Part shown: positions 7,775-17,325 of the stretch, piece after piece
Layout of the letters: every line of letters begins with the position of its first letter
Numbering within the stretch: position 1 is the stretch's first letter
Source of the DNA: Pseudomonas sediminis
GTDB lineage: Bacteria > Pseudomonadota > Gammaproteobacteria > Pseudomonadales > Pseudomonadaceae
Direction: 5' to 3'
DNA: 64,000 nt
Assembly: GCF_002741105.1 (NCBI RefSeq)
Contig: NZ_NIQU01000001.1
Span: 682,001-746,000 of the forward strand
Notes under the pieces: generated by a model
What the model was told of the DNA's origin: nothing
What the model saw: the letters and a program-made list of their open reading frames with translations, nothing else
The model's database searches: none
Made by a program: the position numbers and the translations under genes

Positions 7775-10635
7775 CAGTGCATCTCCGCCACCAGCGCACG
7801 CACGGCGCTGGCACTGTCCAGGGTCAGGGCACGGTCAGCCAGGGTTCGCGCCTGGCGGCTGTCCAACTCGCGCACGCGCGCTTTGACCAGGGCAATCGAA
7901 CGCGGTGTCACGCTCAGCTCGTCCACGCCCAGACCGACCAATAGCGGCACGGCCAGGCGGTCGCTGGCCAGCTCCCCACAGACACCGACCCACTTGCCTT
8001 GAGCATGGGCTGCGGTCACGGTCATCTCGATCAGGCGCAACACCGCCGGGTGCAGGCCGTCAGCCTGCGCCGATAGCTGCGGATGGCCACGGTCGATGGC
8101 CAGGCAGTACTGGGTCAGGTCATTGGTGCCGATGCTGAAGAAGTCCACCTCGCCCGCCAGCACCGGCGCCAGCAGCGCGGCCGAGGGCACTTCGATCATG
8201 ATGCCGACCTGCAGGTCGCGCACGTCGATCTCTTCGCGCAGGCGCTGCACCATGTCGCGTGCCGCGCGCCACTCTTCCACCGACCCGACCATGGGGAACA
8301 TGATGCGCAGCGGGCGGCCATCGGCCGAGGCGAGCAAGGCGCGCAGCTGGGTTTCCAGAATCTCGGGGCGCTGCAGGCTCAGGCGAATACCACGCACGCC
8401 GAGGAAGGGATTCTCCTCGGCCGGCATCGGCCAGTACGGTAGGGGTTTATCACCGCCGACATCCAGGGTGCGCACCACCAGCGGGCGACCGGCCAGCGCA
8501 TCGAGTACGCGCCGGTACTCGCGCTCCTGCGCGGCGTGATCCGGCGCCTGGGCATGCTCCATGAACACCAGCTCTGTGCGCAGCAGGCCCACCGCTTCCG
8601 CACCCAACTCCACCGCATCGGCGGTTTCACCGCTGGCGCCGATATTGGCCGCCACTTCCACGCGCACGCCGTCCTGAGTCTGCGCGCCGTCAAAGCGGGC
8701 GGCATGCGCCTGCTCGCGACGCTGCTGTGCGGCCTCGCGCTCATTTAGCGCCTGGTCGCACTCTGCCGCATCCGGGGCGATGCGCAGCAGGCCGCTGTCG
8801 CCATCTAGCAGCAGCGGCGTGCCTTGCGCCAACGCCAGCACACCATCGCCGGCACCAACCACGGCGGGAATTCCCAGGGCACGAGCGATGATCGCACTGT
8901 GCGCGGTGGCGCCACCACGTGCAGTCAGGATGCCGGCGACACGCTGGCGGTCTAGACCAGCGACATCCGACGGTACGACTTCGGCCATCACCAATATGTA
9001 GGGTTCATTCGGCTCGCTGGGCAACTCGATACCGCACAGATGCGCCAGCACACGATTACCGATATCACGCAGATCCGCTGCGCGCTCGGCCAGCAGCGCA
9101 TCATGCAGCGCTTCCTGACGCTTGGCCGCCGCCTCGACCTCGACCTGCCAGGCCGCTTCGGCGCTCGCGCCCTCAGCCAGGCGGGCGTCGACATCCTCGC
9201 GCAGCGCAGGGTCAGCGAGCATCGCCAGGTGGGCACTGAAGATTTCCCGAATGCTCGCCACGCCGGCGCCATCGACCAGGCGCTGGATCTGCGCAGAGAC
9301 AGTCGCCAGAGCTGAATCCAGTCGCCCGCGTTCCTGCTCGACGCCCTGGCCCTGCTCGGCGAAATCAAAGATCGGCGGCGTGCGCACCAGCGCCGGGCCG
9401 ATGGCGATGCCGGGCGAGGCACCGACCGCCAGCAAACGGCTTCCGGCGACAGGAGCAACGGCCTCGACTGGCTCCAGCTGCGCCGCCACTTCGGGCAGCG
9501 CTTCGCTCAACGGCTCGACCGTTTCCCCCAGACCACTTTCCAGTGCAGCGCGAATGGCAGGCAGCGCACTGTCGGCAATCGCCGGTTCGGCGCTGAATTC
9601 GAGCATCTGACCACGCCGCGCACCCAGCGCCAGCAGGCGGCTGAGGCTCTTGGCCGAGACCCCGGCGCCCGTGTCGCCGAGCAGGCGCACACGGATGTCA
9701 CCGGCAAAACCCTGCGCCAGCTCGCTCAGCGCCTTGGCCGGTCGCGCATGCAGGCCATGGGCATTGAGCAGCGGCACGCTGAGGCTGGGCCAGTCCGGCG
9801 GCACTTCACCGCCCAACGCCTCGATCACCTGGCGGCTGTCGCTGGCTTCACTGAACGCCGCCGCGCGGCCACCGATCAGCACATCGCACAGACGCTCCAG
9901 CGCCTGACGATGCGCCTCGCCCTGGCTGGCCAGGCAGAACAGACCGCGCAACGCTTCGCCACGAAAAGTCAGCGCTTGCGCCGGGGTGACGAAGGCCAGC
10001 CCGGGCCGCTCGACGCTGGTCTCGCTGTGCAGCCACCACAGGCCATCGCCCAGCGGTAGCGGCTCGCCACGCGCCAGCCCGAGGGCAAAACCGCTGCGTG
10101 CGCAACCTGCCTTGCGCAGCAGGCGCGCCCCCTGCCAAAGCAATTCATCGAAGTCTTCAGCCGGCTGCGCCAGCGCCACCAGTTGGCCGTCCAGTGCCAG
10201 CGCCTGCGGTGCGCCCTGCAGCAGCTCGAGTATCTGCGCCGGCTCGCTGGCTTCACGCAGCGCCTGACTCAGATCGCCCTCGCCTAGGGCGCGGGTCAGC
10301 AGTTGCAGCAGGTGCAAGTGTTCGTCGGATTGGGCGGCAATGGCGATGGCCAGGTACACCTGCTGGCCGTTGCCCCAATCCACTCCAGCCGGAAACTGGA
10401 TCAGGCTGACGCCGGTGCGCAGTACCTGATCGCGGGTCTGTGGCGTGCCATGGGGGATAGCGATGCCTTGGCCGAGGTAGGTCGAACCCTGCGCCTCGCG
10501 CGCCTGCAGGCCTTCGAGGTAAGCCGCAGTAGCCAGGCCGGCACTGGCCAGCGCATCGCCAAGCATGGCCAGGGCTTCGCCCTTGTCCGCCGCTGCCCGG
10601 CCCATCTGGATTTGGCTGGCATCGAGTTCGAGCAT
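7774..10635 (-). CDS. fruB: PTS fructose-specific EIIA-HPr-EI fusion protein
   Basis: A 953-residue multiphosphoryl transfer protein that takes phosphate from PEP and passes it to FruA. Domain order: EIIA-Fru (residues 1-145, with the active His in IAIPHGTPQ), a linker, HPr (NAHGLHARPAKAL, with phospho-His), then enzyme I (GGATAHSAIIARALGIP, with the PEP-reactive His, and the C-terminal PEP-binding barrel with GVCGELASD). The ATG at 10635 is preferred over an in-frame start 78 nt upstream because GGAG sits just before it and the protein begins at the EIIA fold. P. aeruginosa FruI is about the same length. First gene of the operon, divergent from fruR. Confidence 0.95.
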   Translation of the reverse strand: MLELDASQIQMGRAAADKGEALAMLGDALASAGLATAAYLEGLQAREAQGSTYLGQGIAIPHGTPQTRDQVLRTGVSLIQFPAGVDWGNGQQVYLAIAIAAQSDEHLHLLQLLTRALGEGDLSQALREASEPAQILELLQGAPQALALDGQLVALAQPAEDFDELLWQGARLLRKAGCARSGFALGLARGEPLPLGDGLWWLHSETSVERPGLAFVTPAQALTFRGEALRGLFCLASQGEAHRQALERLCDVLIGGRAAAFSEASDSRQVIEALGGEVPPDWPSLSVPLLNAHGLHARPAKALSELAQGFAGDIRVRLLGDTGAGVSAKSLSRLLALGARRGQMLEFSAEPAIADSALPAIRAALESGLGETVEPLSEALPEVAAQLEPVEAVAPVAGSRLLAVGASPGIAIGPALVRTPPIFDFAEQGQGVEQERGRLDSALATVSAQIQRLVDGAGVASIREIFSAHLAMLADPALREDVDARLAEGASAEAAWQVEVEAAAKRQEALHDALLAERAADLRDIGNRVLAHLCGIELPSEPNEPYILVMAEVVPSDVAGLDRQRVAGILTARGGATAHSAIIARALGIPAVVGAGDGVLALAQGTPLLLDGDSGLLRIAPDAAECDQALNEREAAQQRREQAHAARFDGAQTQDGVRVEVAANIGASGETADAVELGAEAVGLLRTELVFMEHAQAPDHAAQEREYRRVLDALAGRPLVVRTLDVGGDKPLPYWPMPAEENPFLGVRGIRLSLQRPEILETQLRALLASADGRPLRIMFPMVGSVEEWRAARDMVQRLREEIDVRDLQVGIMIEVPSAALLAPVLAGEVDFFSIGTNDLTQYCLAIDRGHPQLSAQADGLHPAVLRLIEMTVTAAHAQGKWVGVCGELASDRLAVPLLVGLGVDELSVTPRSIALVKARVRELDSRQARTLADRALTLDSASAVRALVAEMH

Positions 10636-10648
10636 GGTGGTCTCCGAC

Positions 10649-10656
10649 TTATTGTT
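10649..10656 (-). promoter_or_regulatory. Candidate Crc/Hfq catabolite-activity (CA) motif in the fruB leader
   Basis: On the minus strand the leader reads AACAATAA, an exact AAnAAnAA motif, about 14 nt before the fruB ATG and just before its Shine-Dalgarno site. In Pseudomonas, Hfq with Crc binds such A-rich motifs and blocks translation when preferred carbon sources are present. Function here is inferred from sequence and position. Confidence 0.6.
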
Positions 10657-10687
10657 TTGGCTAAGACTAGTCGATGAAACGAATTGC

Positions 10688-10699
10688 TGAAACGTTTCA
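10688..10699. promoter_or_regulatory. Cra/FruR operator in the fruB-fruR intergenic region
   Basis: The perfect 12-bp palindrome TGAAACGTTTCA closely matches the Cra operator described upstream of fruBKA in P. putida (TTAAACGTTTCA). It lies 53 nt upstream of the fruB start and 119 nt upstream of fruR. A half-site-like TGAAACGA lies 3 nt to its left (10675-10682). Confidence 0.85.
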
Positions 10700-10817
10700 T
10701 CAAACGCTGGCACCTTATCCGATAATGGGTAATCCTTGAAGCCCGGTCGTCGTCGAGTCGGTGTAGACTCGCCGCGCTTGCACGCTCGAAATCCCTTACC
10801 TGTATGGTGCTGCGCCC

Positions 10818-11804
10818 GTGAAACTCAGCGACATCGCCCGCCTGGCTCAGGTCTCGGTGACCACCGCCAGCTACGTGATCAACGGTCAGGCCGAACGTCG
10901 GCGCATCAGCCCTGCGACCGTGGCCAAGGTCTTGGCAGTCGTCGAGGAGCATGGTTATCGCCCGGACCAGCAGGCAGCCAGCCTGCGCCGCGGGCAAAGC
11001 CGCTGCCTGGGGTTCATCCTGCCGGACCTGGAGAACCCCAGTTATGCGCGCCTGGCCAAGCTGCTCGAACAGAAAGCCCGCGCCGCCGGCTACCAGTTAT
11101 TGATCGCCAGCTCCGACGACGACCCGAACAGCGAGCGGCAGTTGCTCGAGTTGTTCCGTTCACGCCGCTGCGAGGCGCTGATCGTCGCCAGTTGCCTGCC
11201 ACCAGACGACCCGCTGTATCCGACCATCGTCGCCGCCGGCCTGCCTGTCGTGGCCGTGGACCGCGCGCTATCGCCCACCTACATCCGCTCGGTGGTCAGC
11301 GATGATGAGCAGGCCGGACGTACCCTGACCGAAAGCCTGCTGACACCCAAACCCAGGCACATCGCCCTGCTCGGCGCCCGCGCAGAGCTGGTCATCAGCC
11401 AGGCGCGCGAACGCGGCTTTCATTCGGCACTGAAGGGTTTCGACGGGCACATCAGCGTCTACCACGGCGAGCTGTTCAGCCGTGCCTGCGGCTACCGGCA
11501 AATGAAGACTCTGATGGATGAAGTTGGCCCACCGGATGCCTTGCTGACCACTGCCTACGTACTGCTCGAAGGCGTGTTCGATGCCCTGCGTGAACAGGGC
11601 AGCGAGCAATGGCCCGCGGTGCGTCTGGCCACCTTCGGTGACACTCAGTTGCTGGATTTTCTGCCACTGCGGGTCAATGCCATGAGCCAGCAGCACGAAC
11701 GCATCGCCGAGCGCGTACTGACCTGGGCACTACGGGCGGTGGAACACAACGACTATCAGCCCGGCATCGAGGCCATCGGCCGCAGCTTCAAGGCCCGAAC
11801 CTGA
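10818..11804 (+). CDS. fruR: LacI-family fructose repressor Cra/FruR
   Basis: A LacI/GalR regulator of 328 aa. The N-terminal helix-turn-helix (MKLSDIARLAQVSVTTASYVING) is typical of Cra. The ligand-binding domain resembles a periplasmic binding protein (LGFILPDLENPSY). In Pseudomonas, Cra represses fruBKA and is released by fructose-1-phosphate, the product of FruAB. The gene starts with GTG at 10818 and is divergent from fruBKA across a 182-bp gap holding the palindromic operator. A GTAGGGTGCGCC repeat follows three bases after the stop. Confidence 0.95.
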   Translation: MKLSDIARLAQVSVTTASYVINGQAERRRISPATVAKVLAVVEEHGYRPDQQAASLRRGQSRCLGFILPDLENPSYARLAKLLEQKARAAGYQLLIASSDDDPNSERQLLELFRSRRCEALIVASCLPPDDPLYPTIVAAGLPVVAVDRALSPTYIRSVVSDDEQAGRTLTESLLTPKPRHIALLGARAELVISQARERGFHSALKGFDGHISVYHGELFSRACGYRQMKTLMDEVGPPDALLTTAYVLLEGVFDALREQGSEQWPAVRLATFGDTQLLDFLPLRVNAMSQQHERIAERVLTWALRAVEHNDYQPGIEAIGRSFKART

Positions 11805-11806
11805 TA

Positions 11807-11865
11807 GTAGGGTGCGCCATACGCACCGACTGTCGGAAAAAACCGGTGCGCACGGCGCACCCTAC
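11807..11865. repeat. Inverted-repeat unit, GTAGGGTGCGC type, after fruR
   Basis: Begins GTAGGGTGCGCC and ends GGCGCACCCTAC, a perfect 12-nt inverted end pair, with inner arms ACGCACCG and CGGTGCGC. It begins 3 nt after the fruR stop and lies before the convergent AsmA gene, so it may serve as a 3' hairpin for fruR. Confidence 0.8.
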
Positions 11866-11886
11866 CTCTGGCTTCGATGCCGTCTG

Positions 11887-13941
11887 CTAACCACCCTGAA
11901 TCTTCTGCAGCAGCGGCTCGCACTGGCTCGGCTCATCGCCCGAGCTGGGCGCTATCAGCGCCAACAACCCTGCCGCAGGCGCCACCGCTACACCCAACGC
12001 CACCAGGCCAACGCCACGAAGCGCCAGCGGCGTGGCCTGCACACCTGGCGACGGTTCCTTGAACGTGCCGCGTACATAGAGCGGCGAACGCAGGGAAAAA
12101 ACACGAAAGCCCTTGGTCGACGGCGTGATGGTGAAATCCAGTCGCTCGCTGGCGAAGTTGGCGCTGCCGTCGACCTTGATCACCGCATTGTCGGTATCGA
12201 CGACGAACAGTCGCGTGCTCATCAGCCCCTGCTTGATGCCGAGATCGGCCGCCGCACAATGGATCTTCACATCCTCGTCGCCGAACAGCCGCCCTATCAG
12301 GTAATTGCCGACGTTCAGACCAGCGATTTCCATCAGCCCGCGACTCACCGCGCCATCATTGATCAACATCTTCAGCTCGCCATCGGCACCGCCAAGCAAC
12401 GCCGCCACCGAATTGCCACGACCGCTGATGCGCGCATCACCGTTGAGCTCACCGAAGCTGGTCTGCATCGGCGCAAAGGTGGGGAACAACTGCTTGAGCT
12501 TGAGATCTCGCGCACGTAGACGCATCTGGCCCTGCAGCGGCGTGGTCGCGCCATTCAGGCGGATTTGCGAATCGAGCACACCGCCGGCCATGCCGAAACG
12601 CAGTGGCTCCAGACTCAGCGCGCCATCATTGAGCACCACATGGGTGTCGAGATCAGTGATCGGCAACTGCTCGCTGTGCACGATGCGCTTACCGACGAAA
12701 CGCACATCGGCGTCCATCGCGCGCCAGCGGTCGGTACGAAACTCGGAAACCGGTAACGCCTTGTTCGCCGGCTGCACGTCCCGCTCGCCCCGTTCGCGCT
12801 TGTCCTCGCTGGAGTCTGCGCCGATCAGGGGTGCAAGGTCACTGAACAGCAGTTGGTTGGAGGTCAGCCGGCCGGACAGTTTCGGCCGCGGCTCGCGAGC
12901 CACGAATGTCAGATCACCGTGAATATCGCTGTCACCGATCTGGCCATTGAAACCAAGGTAGCGAAAGATTGCCCCATCGGCATCGTGCAGGTCGGCCTGC
13001 AAACGACCGTCGGTGCTGTACGGCGGAGTATCCGGTAAGGTCACGCCGGTAAGCGGATACAGGTGACCGAGGCTGGCGCCAGACAGACGCAAACGCAGAT
13101 CCAGAGCGCCTAGATTCTGTGGATCGGTCAGGCTGCCGGCCAGTACGATGCGAGTCGCGCCAATGCGCAGGTCGGCTTGCAGCGGGAAAGGTTGCGACGC
13201 GTCATGCAGCGCCAGCAGGCCACCCACCTTGCCGTTGCCGGTCAGTGGCTGACCACGGAAACTGCCCTTGGTCTGCCAGGCGAATGCGTAATCCTGGGCA
13301 TTGCCATTGCTCTCAGCCAGACGCTCGGCTGTGCTCTTGCCGACGATATCGGCAAATGGAACAGGCTCGCCCAGCGGCTGGATAATCGCCTCCAGCCGGG
13401 AATTGCTGACCTTGTCGTCGAGCTTCACCTGCCCCTGATCAAAGCCGATGGTGCCGATATCCAACGTCCAGGGACTGGGCTGATCAGTATCGTCGGCCTC
13501 CTCCTTACCCAGGTCGAACACCCAGTTGGCGCGGCCATCTGCCAGGCGCTGCAGATCGGCGACCGGCGCGCCAAGTTCGATACTGGGGATGCTCACTGTC
13601 TTCCATAGAAGCGGTAGCGGAGACAGGCGAAAGCGCACGCTATCGAGGCTGACGAAGGTATCGCCCTGCGCCCAATCGGGATTACCCAGGCGCAGCTGCT
13701 CGGCGGAAAAATGCGGCCAGGGCACCCAAGCGCTCAAACCCTGTTGTCCGGCCTCACGCTGCCAAACCACACGCAGGTCACCCTCGATGGCGAACGGCCG
13801 GTTCAAGGCCGCAGAAACCTGTTCGTTGATCAGCGGCCGCGCCCGGTTCCAGTCGAACAACACCAGAAACAGCATCAGTGCCGCCACCAACAGCAGAAAA
13901 ACGGCGAGCAACGCGCCCAACAGCTTGCGTAACTGGTGCAC
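11887..13941 (-). CDS. AsmA family protein
   Basis: A 684-residue member of the AsmA family, inner-membrane-anchored proteins with a long periplasmic part linked to outer-membrane lipid homeostasis. One N-terminal transmembrane helix (residues about 8-30) is followed by the AsmA segment FDWNRARPLINEQVSAALNR and FAIEGDL. The C-terminal AsmA-type repeat includes GRGNSVAALLGGADGELKM and the GxNVGNYLIGRLFG region. It starts with GTG at 13941; AAGGAGG lies 7 nt upstream, which settles the start. No operon partner. Its exact cargo is not known for this subgroup. Confidence 0.85.
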   Translation of the reverse strand: MHQLRKLLGALLAVFLLLVAALMLFLVLFDWNRARPLINEQVSAALNRPFAIEGDLRVVWQREAGQQGLSAWVPWPHFSAEQLRLGNPDWAQGDTFVSLDSVRFRLSPLPLLWKTVSIPSIELGAPVADLQRLADGRANWVFDLGKEEADDTDQPSPWTLDIGTIGFDQGQVKLDDKVSNSRLEAIIQPLGEPVPFADIVGKSTAERLAESNGNAQDYAFAWQTKGSFRGQPLTGNGKVGGLLALHDASQPFPLQADLRIGATRIVLAGSLTDPQNLGALDLRLRLSGASLGHLYPLTGVTLPDTPPYSTDGRLQADLHDADGAIFRYLGFNGQIGDSDIHGDLTFVAREPRPKLSGRLTSNQLLFSDLAPLIGADSSEDKRERGERDVQPANKALPVSEFRTDRWRAMDADVRFVGKRIVHSEQLPITDLDTHVVLNDGALSLEPLRFGMAGGVLDSQIRLNGATTPLQGQMRLRARDLKLKQLFPTFAPMQTSFGELNGDARISGRGNSVAALLGGADGELKMLINDGAVSRGLMEIAGLNVGNYLIGRLFGDEDVKIHCAAADLGIKQGLMSTRLFVVDTDNAVIKVDGSANFASERLDFTITPSTKGFRVFSLRSPLYVRGTFKEPSPGVQATPLALRGVGLVALGVAVAPAAGLLALIAPSSGDEPSQCEPLLQKIQGG

Positions 13942-14077
13942 CCAGCGACCTCCTTATTTCACTGCCCGAGTGAAACTCGTCCATATCCATACGACTGAAA
14001 AGATTAGCCAACGCTCCCTCGCTCTGGCAGGAAAGGGGAAAATAGCCGACTCTGAACGCCCAATCGTGAGCTGACCG

Positions 14078-14857
14078 ATGCGCCTGATCGACACCCACAC
14101 CCACCTCGACTTCCCCGACTTCGACGCAGATCGCGACGAAGTGCTCACACGCAGCCGCGCACTGGGCGTGCAGCGTCTGGTGGTGCTCGGCGTCTACCAG
14201 GCCAACTGGCAGCGACTGTGGCAACTGGTCGAGGAAGATGAAAGCCTGTACGCAGCCTTCGGCCTGCATCCGGTCTATCTGGACGAACATCGTCCGCAGG
14301 ATCTCCTTGAGCTGCGCGACTGGCTGAGCAAACTGGCTGGGCACCACAAGTTGTGCGCCGTCGGTGAGTTCGGTCTGGACTATTACCTGGAACAGTTGGA
14401 TCGACAGCGCCAGCAGGCGCTGTTCGAAGTGCAGCTACAACTTGCTGCCGACTTCAAACTGCCGGCTCTGCTGCACGTGCGCCGCGCCCATGCCGCGACC
14501 ATCGCCACCCTCAAGCGCTTTCGTCTGGCCCGCGGCGGCATCATCCACGCCTTCGCCGGTAGCTACGAGGAAGCGCGCGAGTACATCAAGCTGGGTTTTC
14601 GCCTCGGTCTTGGCGGCGCCGCTACCTGGCCGCAGGCCAATCGCCTGCGCAAGGTGGTGGCGCAGTTGCCAGTGGAGGCCATCGTGCTGGAAACCGACTC
14701 GCCGGACATGGCCCCGGCCATGCACCCCAACCAGCGCAACAGCCCGGAATATCTGGCTGAAATCTGTGCCGAGCTGGCAGCGTTGCGCGGTATGACGGCC
14801 GAGGAACTGGCGGCGGCCAGCAGCCGTAATGCGGATGAGTTGTTCGGCTGGAACTAA
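14078..14857 (+). CDS. TatD family metal-dependent hydrolase (putative DNase)
   Basis: A 259-aa TIM-barrel metal hydrolase. The metal ligands are visible: IDTHTHLDF at the N-terminus, GEFGLDY, the His in LLHVRRAH, IIHAFAGS, and the catalytic Asp in LETDSPDM. TatD proteins are Mg-dependent 3'-5' exonucleases or phosphoesterases. The family has several paralogues in Pseudomonas (TatD, YcfH, YjjV), and this one is closest to the YjjV type by length and motifs, which I could not test. Single gene, convergent with the chemoreceptor. Confidence 0.88.
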   Translation: MRLIDTHTHLDFPDFDADRDEVLTRSRALGVQRLVVLGVYQANWQRLWQLVEEDESLYAAFGLHPVYLDEHRPQDLLELRDWLSKLAGHHKLCAVGEFGLDYYLEQLDRQRQQALFEVQLQLAADFKLPALLHVRRAHAATIATLKRFRLARGGIIHAFAGSYEEAREYIKLGFRLGLGGAATWPQANRLRKVVAQLPVEAIVLETDSPDMAPAMHPNQRNSPEYLAEICAELAALRGMTAEELAAASSRNADELFGWN

Positions 14858-14872
14858 AGCCAGGCCGCCCCC

Positions 14873-14932
14873 TGTAGGAGGGGCTTCAGCCGCGACGACT
14901 GCAACAGCACCGCCGCTGAAGCGCCTCCCACG
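14873..14932. repeat. Inverted-repeat unit between tatD-like gene and chemoreceptor
   Basis: TGTAGGAGGGGCTTCAGCCGCG at the left is matched by CGCTGAAGCGCCTCCCACG at the right. It is an imperfect member of the GTAGGAGCGGCTTCAGCCGCG family. It lies between two convergent stop codons, where it could act as a hairpin for both. Confidence 0.65.
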
Positions 14933-14938
14933 GAGCGA

Positions 14939-16969
14939 TCAGACGCGAAACGCGCCGATCAACTGCTTGAGACGCGTAACCAGCTCGCTCAGCTCGCGGC
15001 TCGCCTGCTCGGTCTGGCTGGCGCCGGCAGCGGTACGCTCCCCCGCATAGTTGATCTCGACGATATTCTGGTCGATATCGTGCGCCACCGCCGTCTGCTG
15101 CTCGGCCGCTGCAGCGATCTGCTGGTTCTGATCGACGATCATGCCCACCGCGCCGAGGATGTTCTCCAACGCCTGCTGCACCTTGGCCGACTGACTGACC
15201 GTGCCATCGGCCATCTGGTGACTGGCGTTCATCGCCTTCACCGCCGCCCCCACGCCACCTTGCAGCTTGGCGATCATCGCTTCGATCTCTTCGGTGGACT
15301 GCTGCGTACGCTTGGCCAGGTTGCGCACCTCATCAGCCACCACGGCGAAACCACGACCCTGCTCGCCGGCCCGCGCCGCCTCGATGGCAGCATTGAGCGC
15401 CAACAGGTTGGTCTGCTCGGCGATGCCCTTGATTACATCGAGCACTTGGCTGATCGCCGCACTGTCGCTGGCCAGCTGGTTGATCACCGCCACCGACTGG
15501 TCGATTTCTCCGGCAAGACGCTGGATTGCACCGACCTGCTGCTCGACCAACGCGCGGCCACTGACCGTCTCCTGATTCACGCTCTGCGCGCTACCCACCG
15601 CAGCAGCGGCACTGCGCGCCACCTCCTGGGCAGTGGCGGACATCTGGTTCATCGCCGTTGCCACCTGCTCGATCTGTGCACGCTGCCCGGCCACCGCCTG
15701 ATTGCTCTCGCCCGAAACCAGCTCGACACGATCAGCCTGCCCACCGACCTCGCCCACCGTCTGCCCAACGCGCTCGATCAGGTCATGGATGCGCACCACG
15801 GTCTGGTTGAACACCTGCCCCAGTTCGCCCAGCTCATCGCGGCTCTGCGCCTGGAAGTTGACCGTCATATCGCCTGAGGCAACCCTGTCCATCACCTGAC
15901 CCAAGGTTTTCAGGGTCGAGCGGGTGGACACGTAGAAGCCGCTGTAGAGGTAGACGATCAACAGGAACACCACGACCAGCGCCACCACCAGCAACACCAT
16001 CTGCGCACGGTTCTCGGTCAGACGCTCGCTCAGCTGGCTATCGAGGAAGGCCAGCAGGCCGTCGTTGAAGGCGTAGGTCTTGGCCATTTCCTGGCTGACC
16101 TGATCGTAGAACTGCGCCCAGGGCGTATCCAGACTGTCGGCGATGATCACCTGATCCTCGAACAGCACGCCACTGTCCTTCAGGCTCTGGCGACTGGCTT
16201 CGGCAAGGCCACCCAGGCCGTTCTGCGCGGCAACGTTACCGGCCAATGCCTCCTGCAGGCTCAAGCCGTACTCGGCGTGTAGCTTCTCCAGTTGCAACAA
16301 CAGGTCATCGAACTTGGTGCTGGCTGCCGAGTTGAGAAACCCCTGCCCCAGGGAATAGGCGCCGATAGCACGGCCTTGACTGAGCACATCGGTGACCTGC
16401 GGGGTGACGTTGGTGATCAGCTCGGTAATCTGCCGCACCTGACGCTGCGGGTCCTGGCTTAGTCCCGCCTGGCTGGCCACCAGCTTGATGAAGACCTGGG
16501 ACGAGCCCAGCAGCTTCTCGACGATGACCGTCTTGCTCTGCAAAGAAGTCTCGGCCTCTGCGCTCTTCAGCTCGGCCAGCAATTCGTCGCGCTTGGCGAT
16601 GAACTCCGCTTCCTGCTCGGCATCGCTGGTCACTGGCTGCAGTCCTTGCAGGCCGGCACTGAGCGACTGCTGCAATTGATCTATACGCCCCTCCAGATCC
16701 CCCGCCTGACCGGACTGACCAATCATCGAGTTGATCTGGACCAGATCATTGAGGCTTTCAAGATCACGCCGCAGCTGCAAGCTGCTGCCAAGTAGCTCGA
16801 GGCTTTCCAGGGCGGTCTGGGTACCAACGAACTGTCGATAGGAGTCGCGCACCAGATAGAAGTTGGTGACGAGCATGGGCAGGAAGAATAGAACGCTGAT
16901 CAGGCTGAACTTCATACCGAAGCTGAGGCGATTCATCAGCGCGATGGCCGGATACAACACGGTCTTCAC
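14939..16969 (-). CDS. Methyl-accepting chemotaxis protein
   Basis: A 676-aa transmembrane chemoreceptor. TM1 spans about residues 20-40 and TM2 about 323-345, bounding a large, apparently all-helical periplasmic sensor region of about 280 residues. That length suits a helical bimodular (HBM) type sensor, but this is a guess. HAMP lies at about 347-400. The signalling domain (430-676) contains the hairpin tip [17 protein letters not shown] that binds CheA/CheW. There is no C-terminal CheR-tethering pentapeptide; the protein ends at IGAFRV. It starts with GTG at 16969, with GGAG 7 nt upstream. The ligand cannot be predicted. Confidence 0.9.
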   Translation of the reverse strand: MKTVLYPAIALMNRLSFGMKFSLISVLFFLPMLVTNFYLVRDSYRQFVGTQTALESLELLGSSLQLRRDLESLNDLVQINSMIGQSGQAGDLEGRIDQLQQSLSAGLQGLQPVTSDAEQEAEFIAKRDELLAELKSAEAETSLQSKTVIVEKLLGSSQVFIKLVASQAGLSQDPQRQVRQITELITNVTPQVTDVLSQGRAIGAYSLGQGFLNSAASTKFDDLLLQLEKLHAEYGLSLQEALAGNVAAQNGLGGLAEASRQSLKDSGVLFEDQVIIADSLDTPWAQFYDQVSQEMAKTYAFNDGLLAFLDSQLSERLTENRAQMVLLVVALVVVFLLIVYLYSGFYVSTRSTLKTLGQVMDRVASGDMTVNFQAQSRDELGELGQVFNQTVVRIHDLIERVGQTVGEVGGQADRVELVSGESNQAVAGQRAQIEQVATAMNQMSATAQEVARSAAAAVGSAQSVNQETVSGRALVEQQVGAIQRLAGEIDQSVAVINQLASDSAAISQVLDVIKGIAEQTNLLALNAAIEAARAGEQGRGFAVVADEVRNLAKRTQQSTEEIEAMIAKLQGGVGAAVKAMNASHQMADGTVSQSAKVQQALENILGAVGMIVDQNQQIAAAAEQQTAVAHDIDQNIVEINYAGERTAAGASQTEQASRELSELVTRLKQLIGAFRV

Positions 16970-17325
16970 TAGACGTCTCCAGTTGCCATTATTGTTATAG
17001 GTATTGCTTGGATCGCCGCCGAGCCTCTTACGGACTGATCACGGCGCCCTGTGTCGACCGACCTGGGTTCGCCGAGCTATGCGGCAAATACAGGCAGACA
17101 AATGTGACGAAAATCACCAAACAGGGTCGACTACCGCCTCCTTATACGCCTTATCGACACGCGTCTCTGTAACTTAAGGTTAAACGCGCGCAGCACCCTT
17201 AACTCCCTGCTCAAGAGTAAGCGTAGTTCGTCACTGGAATTACAGAAGGACAAAGGGCGGGAGCAACCCGCCACTGTGCGTGACAGCAGGTTGCCCCCGC
17301 CCTGTAAACCGCGTGGGTACGATCT
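16970..17325. other. Intergenic region upstream of the chemoreceptor, downstream of ampE
   Basis: About 356 bp without a convincing gene. It holds the leader of the chemoreceptor (minus strand; GGAG at about 16977-16980) and one inverted repeat near the ampE end. I looked for a flagellar sigma-28 promoter (TAAA-N15-GCCGATAA) on the minus strand and saw none. Confidence 0.6.
17254..17304. repeat. Inverted-repeat unit, GGGCGGG-GCAACCCGCC type, downstream of ampE
   Basis: GGGCGGGAGCAACCCGCC on the left faces GGTTGCCCCCGCCC on the right, separated by a short spacer. It is the same family as 1747-1799. It lies 22 nt past the ampE stop on the minus strand, so it could form a 3' hairpin for ampDE. 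Confidence 0.7.
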
